A stretch of DNA of 64,000 bases from Sinorhizobium arboris LMG 14919. GTDB taxonomy: Bacteria; Pseudomonadota; Alphaproteobacteria; Rhizobiales; Rhizobiaceae. The notes below the pieces were generated by a model. That model did no database searches and was not told the origin of the DNA. It worked only from the letters and a program-made list of their open reading frames with translations. The position numbers and the translations under genes were made by a program. The DNA is taken from NCBI RefSeq assembly GCF_000427465.1, contig NZ_ATYB01000008.1, forward strand, positions 186,001 to 250,000. Reading direction: 5' to 3'. Numbering within the stretch: position 1 is the first letter of the stretch; every line of letters starts with the position of its first letter. Below, piece by piece: positions 37,401 to 45,094 of this stretch.

Positions 37401-40116
37401 GCGCGATGTCTGGATCGCCGACCTCAGAACGAGTCCTGCGCATCCGACTGCCAGCGCCGCCTGGAGCTTCGATGAGATCGGCAAGGAAGACGTTCCCCTG
37501 GCGCTGAAAACGATAGCGGCTCAGACCGGTGCGACCAAGCTCGACGTCATAGCGCATTGTATGGGAACGATCGTTTTCAGCATTGCCGCGCTCGAGGGGA
37601 AAATCGACGGGCTCGTCGACCGCGTGGCCTTCACACAGGTGGGGCCGCTGGTCGTCTTCACGCCCGCCAACATATTCCGTGCCTATGTTGTGCGCTATCT
37701 CCTCGGTTTCCTGCCGGACAGCTACAGCTTTCACCCGGAAAAGCCGACGCTGGCGGACGATCTCTGGGACCGCGTGCTTTCCACGCTTCCCTATCCGGTC
37801 GAAGAGTTCGACGTCGAAAACCCGGTCTGGCCATGGAAACGCACGCCGTGGACACGCACGCGACACCGCATGGATGCGCTCTACGGCCGGGACTTCAACG
37901 CCGCGAACATGGAGCCGGAGATGCTGCGCTTCATCGACGAGCACTTTGGTGCCCTGAGCCTCAAGACAGTCTCGACGACCTTGCATTACGTGCGGCACGC
38001 CATGCTCACGGACCACAAGGGACAAAACAGGCTCGTGTCTCGCCAACTCTTCCGCGACCGATGGGATTTCCCGGCGTTCAGCGTGCACGGAGCGGAAAAC
38101 GGCCTCACACATCCCGCGACCGTCGACCGCATGCGGCGCATCCTGGAGGATGCCGGACGGGTTTATATGGAGCCACCCTTCGTCAATCCGGGCGCCGGCC
38201 ATCAGGATGCGCTCGTAGGTACGACAAGGCACGCAACCTTCAGGAAGATCGAAGAGTTCCTTGACAGGAACATAAACAGGCAAAGCGGGCAGGCGGACGT
38301 GGAGATGACGGCCTATCCGCCCTGGATCGGTCCCATAATCACCAGGGAGGAGCATCCCATTGGGAACCATGTCCTCGTGATGCGGCTGGGGGCACATCCA
38401 TCAATTCGTGAGACGGAATGTGCCATAATGCTGCGCGTCCTGTTGAGCGGCAACGACATCCTCCGGCCGGACGGTCAGCCTTGGGATTTGCCTTACATCC
38501 TCGGCCACATGATGGCTTACTCGTCGCCCGCGCTGAGGGACGCAGGCTGGGATGCCTTCAAGGTTCCGCCTGCAGCGTCCATGCCCGGGCATGATCCGAA
38601 TTATCCCGGAGACGCACTGTTGGTTCTGCTTGTCTATGCGGAAGACAGATCGCTCCCGCGGTCCGTCGACCTGGAATATTTTGCGGTGTCGAGAGGCGGC
38701 ATCGTCTATTGGATCGATCCTCACGAGCCTGACGTCAATAATGACAGGGTTCTGGATGAGCTCGACTACGAGCGTTTCGAGACGATCTCCCGCGGGGCGC
38801 TGCGGGCCTTGGACGCACCGCGGCCCGACATCAATCCGGAGCACGCATCGAAGAATTCGCCGAAGCGACTGGTCTACCGCGGCATGGCGCCGGTCCGTGG
38901 CGCTTCGGTGGCCCCCACGACGGAACCGGAAGCCGGAGCCGGCACCTTGATGGTGTCAGACTTCGCAATGGGCCAGTCCGCGCTGGAGCGTCTGGTCGAG
39001 CAGGACCGTAATCTGATGGATGGCGTCATTCCCGATCGGCCGCAGGCTTCGCGGCCATCGGCAGGCGGTACCGGCTTCATGCTCGCCTCATGCCAATATC
39101 CCGCCGGCTTTGTCGATGGCACGGTTGCCTATCGCTCCTATGCCCGCGTCGCGGAGCGAATAGGAGCGGCGACGGGCATCCAGCCTCAATTTGCCGTCTT
39201 CGTCGGCGACCAGGTCTATGTCGATCCGACCGCCGGGCTCTACGATCCAGCGGCCGAGGATGACCGGTACAAGCTGCCTTACGAGGCATGGCTGCGCGAG
39301 CCGAACGTACGGGAGGTGCTGCGCCGTATCCCGTCGTTCATGCTCCTCGACGACCATGAAATCGACGACAATTGGGAGCCGCCTTCCGATGAAGCCAAGA
39401 AAAAGGCCGGTCTTGAGGCCTTTCGTAAATACCAGCGCGGCATCAAGCGTGATCTCGAAACTTTCGATTTCGACGGCCTCCATTTCTTCCTGCTCGACAC
39501 GCGAACAGAAAGGACGCATCGCAGGGTCGGCGACCTTGACAGGGCCTTCCTGTTCAAGACCGGTCCCGGCGCGACAATGGAGAGGCTGGCCGCTTGGCTC
39601 AGGCTTCCGAATGGCCCGAAATTCATAGCATCGCCGTCGATGTTCCTGCCACGCCATCGCCGCGCGGTTCAGCGCGACAGCAGCCTCAGTCCGGCGAACC
39701 TGAGCGCGCTGCATTCCGATGGCTGGGACGGGTATCCTAACAGCCTGCGCGAAGTCCTCGGCGTCCTTGCCGCCGGGAAGATCCGGCACGTCGTGTTTCT
39801 TTCGGGCGACGAGCACAGGGGCTGCATCGCGACCGCGCGATTGACAGACACGAACGATACTTTGCTTACCACCATTCATTCCGTCCACACCGCCGCGATG
39901 TACGCCCCGTACCCGTTCGCAAACGGAATCGACGAAGACATCGTCGAGAAGGAGGATTTCGAGTTCGAGTACGGATCGAAGCGCTATCGCTGCGTCGTCA
40001 ACGCGACCCGGCCACCTCCAGGCGATGGCGCGACATTCCTCCGTGTGCGACGAGAGGGAACCGACTGGAAGCTGGACTGCGATTTTGCCGGAACCGTGCA
40101 CACGCTCGTGCTCTGA
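34429..40116 (+). CDS. Giant fusion: GMC oxidoreductase, alpha/beta hydrolase, PhoD-like phosphatase
   Basis: 1895 residues after GGGAGACAGCG. Residues 1-585 are a cholesterol-oxidase-like GMC enzyme: FDVLIIGSGYGGAIAA, a CVRCGDCATGC motif (Cys216, 219, 222, 226), HPLGGC and a C-terminal TNPALTIAAVALR. Residues about 600-930 are a linker domain of unclear fold. About 955-1290 is an alpha/beta hydrolase with VMFHGYSAGG, IAHCMGT (Cys1044 in the nucleophile place of Ser) and PGAGHQD. About 1300-1540 is unassigned. About 1545-1895 is PhoD-like: FVGDQVYVDP, LLDDHEIDDNW and FLSGDEHRG supply metal ligands. No signal peptide is visible. The parts suggest stepwise processing of a steroid- or lipid-like ester or phosphoester; that is inference. 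Confidence 0.88.
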   Translation: MRSPDLDNDSRTAWISQGFERLVDRVRKAPADLHFDVLIIGSGYGGAIAAAVMAGRKNGNGDLRVGVLERGKEYLPGSFPAGPGELPRHIRSDRNKEGLVDVRIGPEVVTVVANGVGGGSLINAGVMEVPTETVFQTRWPDQLQNLGTWRQYFERARELLGATANGVPNTISLHPDGLPQKHKSIRNIAPSSFREAAITVAMANSTNSGNVRLNKCVRCGDCATGCNFGAKNSLDINLLVTALRNGAEIFSGATVLSIREGSGAWIVDCVYTNAALRARDGEVLKIRASKVVLAAGTLGTYEILKRSEGEGLRLSGTHLGNHCSTNGDMLITDYATSSTVNTVSDESVQPSKRAIGPTITGIIDLRKTAGVLIEELSVPSSLRVAFTEIFASLNTLHGLDRIDWTTHSKGLAVDDEYVVPSDRVEHSAVYAVMADDGAAGHLELDPTAPSGEDGVARMRWDDLPDHPVFDGQVETLARLTKNTGGRIIANPVWKLLPPGLNWLLQNKRGPLTTVHPLGGCVMGNSGAIGVVDHLGRVFKTDSTAEVHDGLVVLDGSIIPTALGTNPALTIAAVALRASEALATLWNYAAAPAAAAAPLVRPVFRATDVAAPQSDTNVEIIERLVGPVSFRPHGENTRTRIVELTLRFEPKALADLAPSNGGDATLKVAADASAPLARSMIRIFPRDKWEEIERTWDPAGLKEQKLDALAEFKAPLTGSLRVLERQATWVGGRVWRAGKAWVLNRGLRDIYQAIVDGDGGPGFWQRVRSGLAIASRSGEIRAFTYDLKIGAPDPGARISLSGDRILGMKRFTYERRCNPWRQLMEIALERFPGAEGAVSRRVLKLDLEYLARIGVPLFRVTKQRDGVAAIGELVTFFGYFLRLLLGLHIWSFRAPDKDKDPANDVVDFRPPSILKIPGGGTVAAARQTIAMGVKAPELGGPPVLGKILLTRYPNPGTTKRPLVMFHGYSAGGTTFAHHAVNPNFASHFWKTGRDVWIADLRTSPAHPTASAAWSFDEIGKEDVPLALKTIAAQTGATKLDVIAHCMGTIVFSIAALEGKIDGLVDRVAFTQVGPLVVFTPANIFRAYVVRYLLGFLPDSYSFHPEKPTLADDLWDRVLSTLPYPVEEFDVENPVWPWKRTPWTRTRHRMDALYGRDFNAANMEPEMLRFIDEHFGALSLKTVSTTLHYVRHAMLTDHKGQNRLVSRQLFRDRWDFPAFSVHGAENGLTHPATVDRMRRILEDAGRVYMEPPFVNPGAGHQDALVGTTRHATFRKIEEFLDRNINRQSGQADVEMTAYPPWIGPIITREEHPIGNHVLVMRLGAHPSIRETECAIMLRVLLSGNDILRPDGQPWDLPYILGHMMAYSSPALRDAGWDAFKVPPAASMPGHDPNYPGDALLVLLVYAEDRSLPRSVDLEYFAVSRGGIVYWIDPHEPDVNNDRVLDELDYERFETISRGALRALDAPRPDINPEHASKNSPKRLVYRGMAPVRGASVAPTTEPEAGAGTLMVSDFAMGQSALERLVEQDRNLMDGVIPDRPQASRPSAGGTGFMLASCQYPAGFVDGTVAYRSYARVAERIGAATGIQPQFAVFVGDQVYVDPTAGLYDPAAEDDRYKLPYEAWLREPNVREVLRRIPSFMLLDDHEIDDNWEPPSDEAKKKAGLEAFRKYQRGIKRDLETFDFDGLHFFLLDTRTERTHRRVGDLDRAFLFKTGPGATMERLAAWLRLPNGPKFIASPSMFLPRHRRAVQRDSSLSPANLSALHSDGWDGYPNSLREVLGVLAAGKIRHVVFLSGDEHRGCIATARLTDTNDTLLTTIHSVHTAAMYAPYPFANGIDEDIVEKEDFEFEYGSKRYRCVVNATRPPPGDGATFLRVRREGTDWKLDCDFAGTVHTLVL

Positions 40117-40147
40117 CCGTCGCCGCGCTTGCACGACGGTCGGACCG

Positions 40148-40162
40148 GGCCGCGATGCGGCC
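40148..40162 (+). terminator. Small hairpin after the fusion gene
   Basis: GGCCGC (40148-40153), loop GAT, GCGGCC (40157-40162), 32 bp after the fusion-gene stop. No T-run. The 182 bp between the two converging stops otherwise hold nothing I recognise. Confidence 0.3.
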
Positions 40163-40298
40163 GCACCGGGCTCGGCGCCGCCGGTATACAGTCCAGCGCT
40201 CGACGACACGGGACGACCGGCACCCCGAAGGGCGCTCAAGCGAGGCTCAAATCATCCTCCGTCGGCAGCGGCAGAGGCGTCAGGCGGAAGCTCCAGGT

Positions 40299-41066
40299 TC
40301 AGTCCAGAATTTGCCGCAGCGTCGCCGCATCCTCGAGAAACGCCTCCGGATCGTCTCGCGCCACGAACTCCAGCATGGCAAAACGACGGCCGGTCCAACG
40401 GGGTGGCGGCATGGCGGCCAGAACCGTTTGCCAGTAGTCGGCAGCGGACGCCAGGGGGAAGCGGTTGCGGGCGCGATCCCAGGCGAAGACATGGACATGG
40501 GAGACATGCTCGCCAATCCGAGCAACCTCCGCGAGTGCGTCGTCAAGCGGGAGACCGGGTCGAGGCTGCCAGTAGAGGTAGACATTCGGGTGCGCGACCG
40601 CCTCGATAAGGCGGAGTGCCGACCGGGTCTCGTCCGTGAGGGATTGCGGGTGGTATTCGAGCGACACCGTGACGCCGTGCCGGGCGGCTTCCGCGCCCAT
40701 GTCGCGGATCGCATCCGCCGTGGCGCGCCGTTCGTCGGCGCTGTAGTCCCTCGAATCGCGCTGGCGGGTGCCGGGCCAGATGCGCATGTTGGAGGCACCA
40801 AGCGCGAGAGTCGTCTTCAGTGCAGGTTCGAACGCGGAAAGATCGTCGGCCGGCGGCGCGACATACGAGCCGTAGGAGGTCTTCAGACCCGTGCTTTCGC
40901 ACAGACGCCCGACAGCGCGGGCAGCAGAGGCATCGCCGGGGGGAACATGGGCATCTCCCGCCCATTCGATCGCGGCGAACCGCGCCTCCAATGCGAGAGC
41001 GACGATTGCCGCCACGGGGAGCTTGCGGAAGGTGACCGTACAGAGGCCCGGCTCGAAAGCGCTCAT
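40299..41066 (-). CDS. Sugar phosphate isomerase/epimerase (xylose-isomerase-like TIM barrel)
   Basis: 255 residues from ATG 41066, which overlaps the dehydrogenase stop (ATGA); the frame extends to 41093 without need. Fold markers: AAIEWAGDAHVP at strand 2, VTVSLEYHPQSLTDE with a metal Glu, NVYLYWQPRP in place of the usual metal Asp strand, and HVSHVHVFAWD with the His pair. The C-terminal FAMLEFVARDDPE gives the last metal Glu. Terminal gene of a four-gene operon led by a LacI regulator; substrate unknown. Confidence 0.82.
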   Translation of the reverse strand: MSAFEPGLCTVTFRKLPVAAIVALALEARFAAIEWAGDAHVPPGDASAARAVGRLCESTGLKTSYGSYVAPPADDLSAFEPALKTTLALGASNMRIWPGTRQRDSRDYSADERRATADAIRDMGAEAARHGVTVSLEYHPQSLTDETRSALRLIEAVAHPNVYLYWQPRPGLPLDDALAEVARIGEHVSHVHVFAWDRARNRFPLASAADYWQTVLAAMPPPRWTGRRFAMLEFVARDDPEAFLEDAATLRQILD

Positions 41067-42073
41067 GCCATGCGCCCCAGGTCCTGCTTGCAAACCTCGA
41101 ACAGGAGCGGTCTGCCCTGGACGAACCGGCCGACCTCGTCGACGGCCATTTCTCCCAGCCGCGTGCGCTCCAGACCGATGGCGCCGGCAATATGCGGCGT
41201 CAGAAAGACGTTCGGCATGCGGTAAAGCGGCGAGCTTCTTTCCGGAATTTCGGGATGCGTGACATCGATCACCGCATTGATCGCACCCGACTGCAGTCTT
41301 TCGATGAGCGCCGCCTCATCCACCAGGGCACCCCGCGCCGTGTTTATCAGCGTCGCGCCATCCTTCATGAGGGCGAGCTGTCGGGCGTCGATCATGTGCC
41401 GGGTCTCTGGCAGCAGCGGCGCGTGCAGCGAGACGATGTCGGAGCGGGCCATCAGCGTCTGGAGATCGACCTTTTCTACCTTGAGGGCGCAGGCTTCGGA
41501 TTCGCCGACCAGCGGATCATGAAGCAGCAGGCGATAGTCGAGCAGGCGCAACAATTCGATCACGCGGCGCCCGATCCGCGATGCGCCGACAATCCCGACC
41601 GTGCGGCGATAGTTTCCGATCGCTTCCCCCTGAAGAACCTGTGTGCGCTCGCGTCCGCGGTCGGTGGCGTAGATATCGCGGAAGCGGAACACCTGCTTGC
41701 CTGAAAAAATGACGGCTGCGAGGGTGAACTCGGCGACCGGCACGGCATTGGCTTCCGCCGCATGGCTGACCTTGATGCCCGCGTCGAAGGCGCTCTCGTC
41801 GACGAGCCCCTTGATGGTGCCGGCGGCATGGACGATGAGGCGGAGGCGCGCCGCGCGGGCAAGGACGGCAGCATCGATGAACGGGGCGCCCCAGCCGGTC
41901 ACCAGGATTTCCGCATCGCCCAGCAATCGCTGCGACCGCTCATCGCCGAACTCCGTCATCGGCTGTCGGTCCAGGATCCGGGCGACGTCACCGAGCCGCG
42001 ATAAAAGCTCCGGCGTAAAGACGTAGCGCGTTCTTTCCGGCTGCATCGCAATGGCGACGGTCGGGAGGGTCAT
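41063..42073 (-). CDS. D-isomer-specific 2-hydroxyacid dehydrogenase
   Basis: 336 residues. The NAD motif VGIVGASRIGRRVIELL and catalytic Arg in NTARGALVDE are intact. The usual acidic partner lies in DVTHPEIPE, where the family commonly has DVFEPEP, and the catalytic His is in LTPHIAGA. It overlaps both neighbours by 4 bp (ATGA), so it is made with the DUF2264 protein and the isomerase. Likely reduces a keto-acid or oxidises a hydroxy-acid from a sugar-acid pathway. Confidence 0.87.
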   Translation of the reverse strand: MTLPTVAIAMQPERTRYVFTPELLSRLGDVARILDRQPMTEFGDERSQRLLGDAEILVTGWGAPFIDAAVLARAARLRLIVHAAGTIKGLVDESAFDAGIKVSHAAEANAVPVAEFTLAAVIFSGKQVFRFRDIYATDRGRERTQVLQGEAIGNYRRTVGIVGASRIGRRVIELLRLLDYRLLLHDPLVGESEACALKVEKVDLQTLMARSDIVSLHAPLLPETRHMIDARQLALMKDGATLINTARGALVDEAALIERLQSGAINAVIDVTHPEIPERSSPLYRMPNVFLTPHIAGAIGLERTRLGEMAVDEVGRFVQGRPLLFEVCKQDLGRMA

Positions 42074-43923
42074 GGCATTCGTCCCGGGGCCTGCATCGCG
42101 CTGACGGTCGGGCCTTCCGCCCGGAGCGCATCGAGCGCCGCGATATCCGGCATCGCCGGCGGGTTCGACCAGTCTTCGGCGACGGCAGACGTGTTGGGGC
42201 TCGCGACCACCGCGCAGGCGAAGATGGTTGTTCCGGAGGGAATACTTGCCCGCAATTGCGGCACCAGGGTCTTTGCGGCGATCAGGTTCGTATTTGGCGG
42301 CGCTTTCTGGACCAGTCCTTCGCGTGGAACTGTGGAACCGAGATCGCGGATCCCGCTGAAATCCTCAGCCCCGATTGCATGCGCCATCCCTTCCTCTGCG
42401 GCGAGCGTGTCAGTCTCGAAGTCCCGTCGGGGAATGGCGAAGCCACCTTCGGCAGTTTCCAGGGGTCGCGGCGTCGTGATCCGGTGCAGGCGTAGATGCC
42501 AGGGCGAAAAAGGGATCAGCCAGGTTTCGACAAACACATCCGGCCAGGGCGACCATCTGGAAAACAGCACGTCGCCTGCAAGCCGAACCTCCTCATTGGC
42601 CTCGCGCACCCGGTAATGAAGACCGTCGTCGCTGAATGCCAGCATCGAGTCGAAGGCGCCGCCGGCAAATCCCCGTTCGTCGCTCTCGACGCTGAAAGCG
42701 TAGCGCGCCGAGTAGGCAAATTTCGCATATTTTTCCGGGCCGAAGCGCATCTGGCGGTTTTCCTGGCCGGAGGAAAGCGCCACCGTGTCTCCTTTGACGG
42801 GCATCATGACCATGCCAGGATGGCGAAGGGCGACCGGCCCGGCCGGTGGCCGAGGCGGGGCCTCCGCGCTCGTCCAGAACGGGTGGTTTTCGCCGACGCC
42901 AAGCGGCAGGAAAGCCTTGAAGGCCCAATAGGGCGAGCCCGCCGAATTGTAGTTTTCCGACATCAGGAGGTTCGGATAGCCGTATCCGATCGAGAGCACG
43001 CCGTCCCGATGCGCTATCGGCTTGTCCGCCCACCATCTGAGGTGGCGAAGGCAGAGCCCCTTGATTTCGCCCCAGGGCAGCGCCTCGAGGTCGGCAAAGG
43101 CCAGCGCCGCCCAGAAGCCGGCGCAGGCGAAGCGGTAGGTGAGGCTCCTGCCAAAGGGAAGAGTCGCTCCGTCCTCGGCGAACCAGTGGCGAAAATCCTC
43201 AGCGAAGGCGACCGCTCGCTCGCGATAGCGTTTCGCATGGTCGTCTTCGACGAGGCGCGCATAGATCAGCCCGTAGAAGTGCATGGCAAAGGCGATGTAG
43301 TGGTCGACGCGCCGCACATTGCCGTCGCGATACCAGCCGTCCCCGATATAGAAACCGTCGAGTTCGGCGAGATAGGCTTTCGTCAGGCTGCGGTCGTGCC
43401 CGATACCGAGACGATCAAGGGCGATGTCGACGAGAACGCGGAAGAACTTCCAGTTGTTGTCGGCGTAGTCGAACTTGCGGGCATGGAGAAGATAAGAAAC
43501 CAGATTCTCCCTCTCACGCCCGCTCAAGGGATCCCAAAGCTTCTCCGGCACTAGCGCCAGCGCGAAGCCGAGGGCCGCAAGCTCGACCATTCGCTGGTCC
43601 CGTCCGTTCACCCGTCCCCAATATTCCGGGTGTTCAGGATCGGTGCCGTTGGCGATCCCTTCCGCATAGCGCCCCCAATGAGCAAAATCTCCGCCGCCGG
43701 CCGCAAAGGGAGCGAGCCCCCAGAGAGGCCGGGCAAAGCCCTCCAGATCGGCGGCGGACCGGTCGAAATGGGCAGCGGCGGCGTCGAGACGGACCCGAGC
43801 GTTTCCTGCAGAGAAACGCGGTAGCAGCGGATCGAAGAGATCGATCAGCGCGCGCTGCATGTCGCTCCGTGTCTTGAGCGGATTTCCGGCAAGCGGGTTG
43901 GCGCTGGCGGGGTCATAGGTCAT
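42070..43923 (-). CDS. DUF2264-family protein, possible glycoside-processing enzyme
   Basis: 617 residues with the DUF2264 pattern: FARPLWGLAPFAAGGG, VNGRDQRMVELAALGFALAL, LLHARKFDYADNNWKFFRV and SIGYGYPNLLMSENYNSAGS. The N-terminal half is an alpha/alpha toroid as in unsaturated rhamnogalacturonyl hydrolases, the C-terminal half beta-rich. No signal peptide, so cytosolic. It lies directly behind the LacI-type gene (ATGA overlap). Breakdown of an imported oligosaccharide of uronic acid type is plausible; the family has few characterised members. Confidence 0.8.
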   Translation of the reverse strand: MTYDPASANPLAGNPLKTRSDMQRALIDLFDPLLPRFSAGNARVRLDAAAAHFDRSAADLEGFARPLWGLAPFAAGGGDFAHWGRYAEGIANGTDPEHPEYWGRVNGRDQRMVELAALGFALALVPEKLWDPLSGRERENLVSYLLHARKFDYADNNWKFFRVLVDIALDRLGIGHDRSLTKAYLAELDGFYIGDGWYRDGNVRRVDHYIAFAMHFYGLIYARLVEDDHAKRYRERAVAFAEDFRHWFAEDGATLPFGRSLTYRFACAGFWAALAFADLEALPWGEIKGLCLRHLRWWADKPIAHRDGVLSIGYGYPNLLMSENYNSAGSPYWAFKAFLPLGVGENHPFWTSAEAPPRPPAGPVALRHPGMVMMPVKGDTVALSSGQENRQMRFGPEKYAKFAYSARYAFSVESDERGFAGGAFDSMLAFSDDGLHYRVREANEEVRLAGDVLFSRWSPWPDVFVETWLIPFSPWHLRLHRITTPRPLETAEGGFAIPRRDFETDTLAAEEGMAHAIGAEDFSGIRDLGSTVPREGLVQKAPPNTNLIAAKTLVPQLRASIPSGTTIFACAVVASPNTSAVAEDWSNPPAMPDIAALDALRAEGPTVSAMQAPGRMP

Positions 43924-44945
43924 GACTTGTCTTTCGCACTGATTGTGCCCCCGGCCACCGGGACGGCCGCGTGAGAGATATGCCGGGCGGGAACGTCCGG
44001 ATGGCGGAAGCGAAACTGCATCATGCCGACGGCTTCCCGGCCGAGCGCTGCGCGATCGACACGCATCGTCGAAAGGCGCGGATTGGCCATTTCGGCGCAG
44101 GGCAGGTCGTCGAAACCGATGATCGCGAAATCGTCCGGTACCCGCCGGCCCAATTCGGTCACCGCCTCGAGAACGCCCACGGCGATGAAGTCGTTCATGC
44201 AGAAGGCCGCGGTGAAACGCCCGTCCTCAGCAAGAGCGGCGAGCGTTGCCGCATGGGCTTCGGCGCTGGAGTTGTTCGCGAACGGCAATCGGATGACACG
44301 CGCATCGCCGCCCACGGAGGCGACGGCCGCTTCGAAGCCGCGCACGCGCTCGCGGATCGTATGCCTATGCGATCCGGTCAGATGCAGGATACGCCGGTGG
44401 CCGGCGTCCAGCAGCATCCGCGTCGCTGCGTAAGCACCGAAGAAGTTCGGCGGCGAGACACCGTCGAAGCGCAATTGCGGATCGACACCGTTGACGAGGA
44501 CAACGGGGGTACGGCTTTCCAGGAGCCACTCGGCAAGCGCTTCGGAGGGATCTATGCCGACCAGGAAAAGCCCTTGCGCCCCGACCGATTGCATATGTTC
44601 GCCAACGGCTTGCGGCGTCGCCTTCATCTCGTTCATGAGGCGGATGTCGAAAGACATGCCCTGCTCGGCCGCCTCGGAGCGCAAGCCCTCGACTATGCCC
44701 TGGTAGAATGCGCTCAGGCTGCCCGTGACGCCGTTGCTCGCGATCAAAGCCAGTGTGCGAACGGCTGCCGCAGCACCGGTTTTGAGAGGATAGCCGAGGT
44801 CATTGGCGACCTTGAGGATCTGAGCCCGGACATCCTCGCTGATGCCGGGCTCATTCGCGAGAACCCGTGAGACGGTGGAGACGGAAACGCCTGCATGTGC
44901 AGCAATGTCGGCTTGACGGAGTCTTCTGGAAGGTCTTTCGATCAT
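43920..44945 (-). CDS. LacI-family transcriptional regulator
   Basis: 341 residues from ATG 44945; 14 further upstream codons are open but unlikely. The helix-turn-helix and hinge are RLRQADIAAHAGVSVSTVSR and VLANEPGIS (residues about 8-36). The sugar-binding core follows with IASNGVTGSLSAFYQGIVEG and FAIIGFDDLPCAEMANPRLS. It heads the operon with the DUF2264, dehydrogenase and isomerase genes and is divergent from a sugar-binding protein; it should control both through the palindromes at 44956-44978. Confidence 0.9.
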   Translation of the reverse strand: MIERPSRRLRQADIAAHAGVSVSTVSRVLANEPGISEDVRAQILKVANDLGYPLKTGAAAAVRTLALIASNGVTGSLSAFYQGIVEGLRSEAAEQGMSFDIRLMNEMKATPQAVGEHMQSVGAQGLFLVGIDPSEALAEWLLESRTPVVLVNGVDPQLRFDGVSPPNFFGAYAATRMLLDAGHRRILHLTGSHRHTIRERVRGFEAAVASVGGDARVIRLPFANNSSAEAHAATLAALAEDGRFTAAFCMNDFIAVGVLEAVTELGRRVPDDFAIIGFDDLPCAEMANPRLSTMRVDRAALGREAVGMMQFRFRHPDVPARHISHAAVPVAGGTISAKDKS

Positions 44946-44955
44946 GGTGCAAACA

Positions 44956-44978
44956 TTGCGCAAACAACGCAAATTTGC
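44956..44978. promoter_or_regulatory. Two palindromes, candidate LacI-type operators
   Basis: TTGCGCAA (44956-44963) and GCAAATTTGC (44969-44978) are perfect palindromes sharing the TTGC/GCAA half-site typical of LacI-family operators. More TTGC half-sites follow (TTGCAC, TTGCATAA and TTGCGTAA between about 44996 and 45032), on the side of the divergent binding-protein gene. Confidence 0.5.
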
Positions 44979-45094
44979 AATAGGCAAAAGATATATTGCA
45001 CAACTCCGATTTTTGCATAAGCTCTTGCGTAACTTGGTTCCCTGCAGGCGCTGGAGGAGAGCTCCGGGCAGGGCAGCGATAGGGGAGGACTGGC

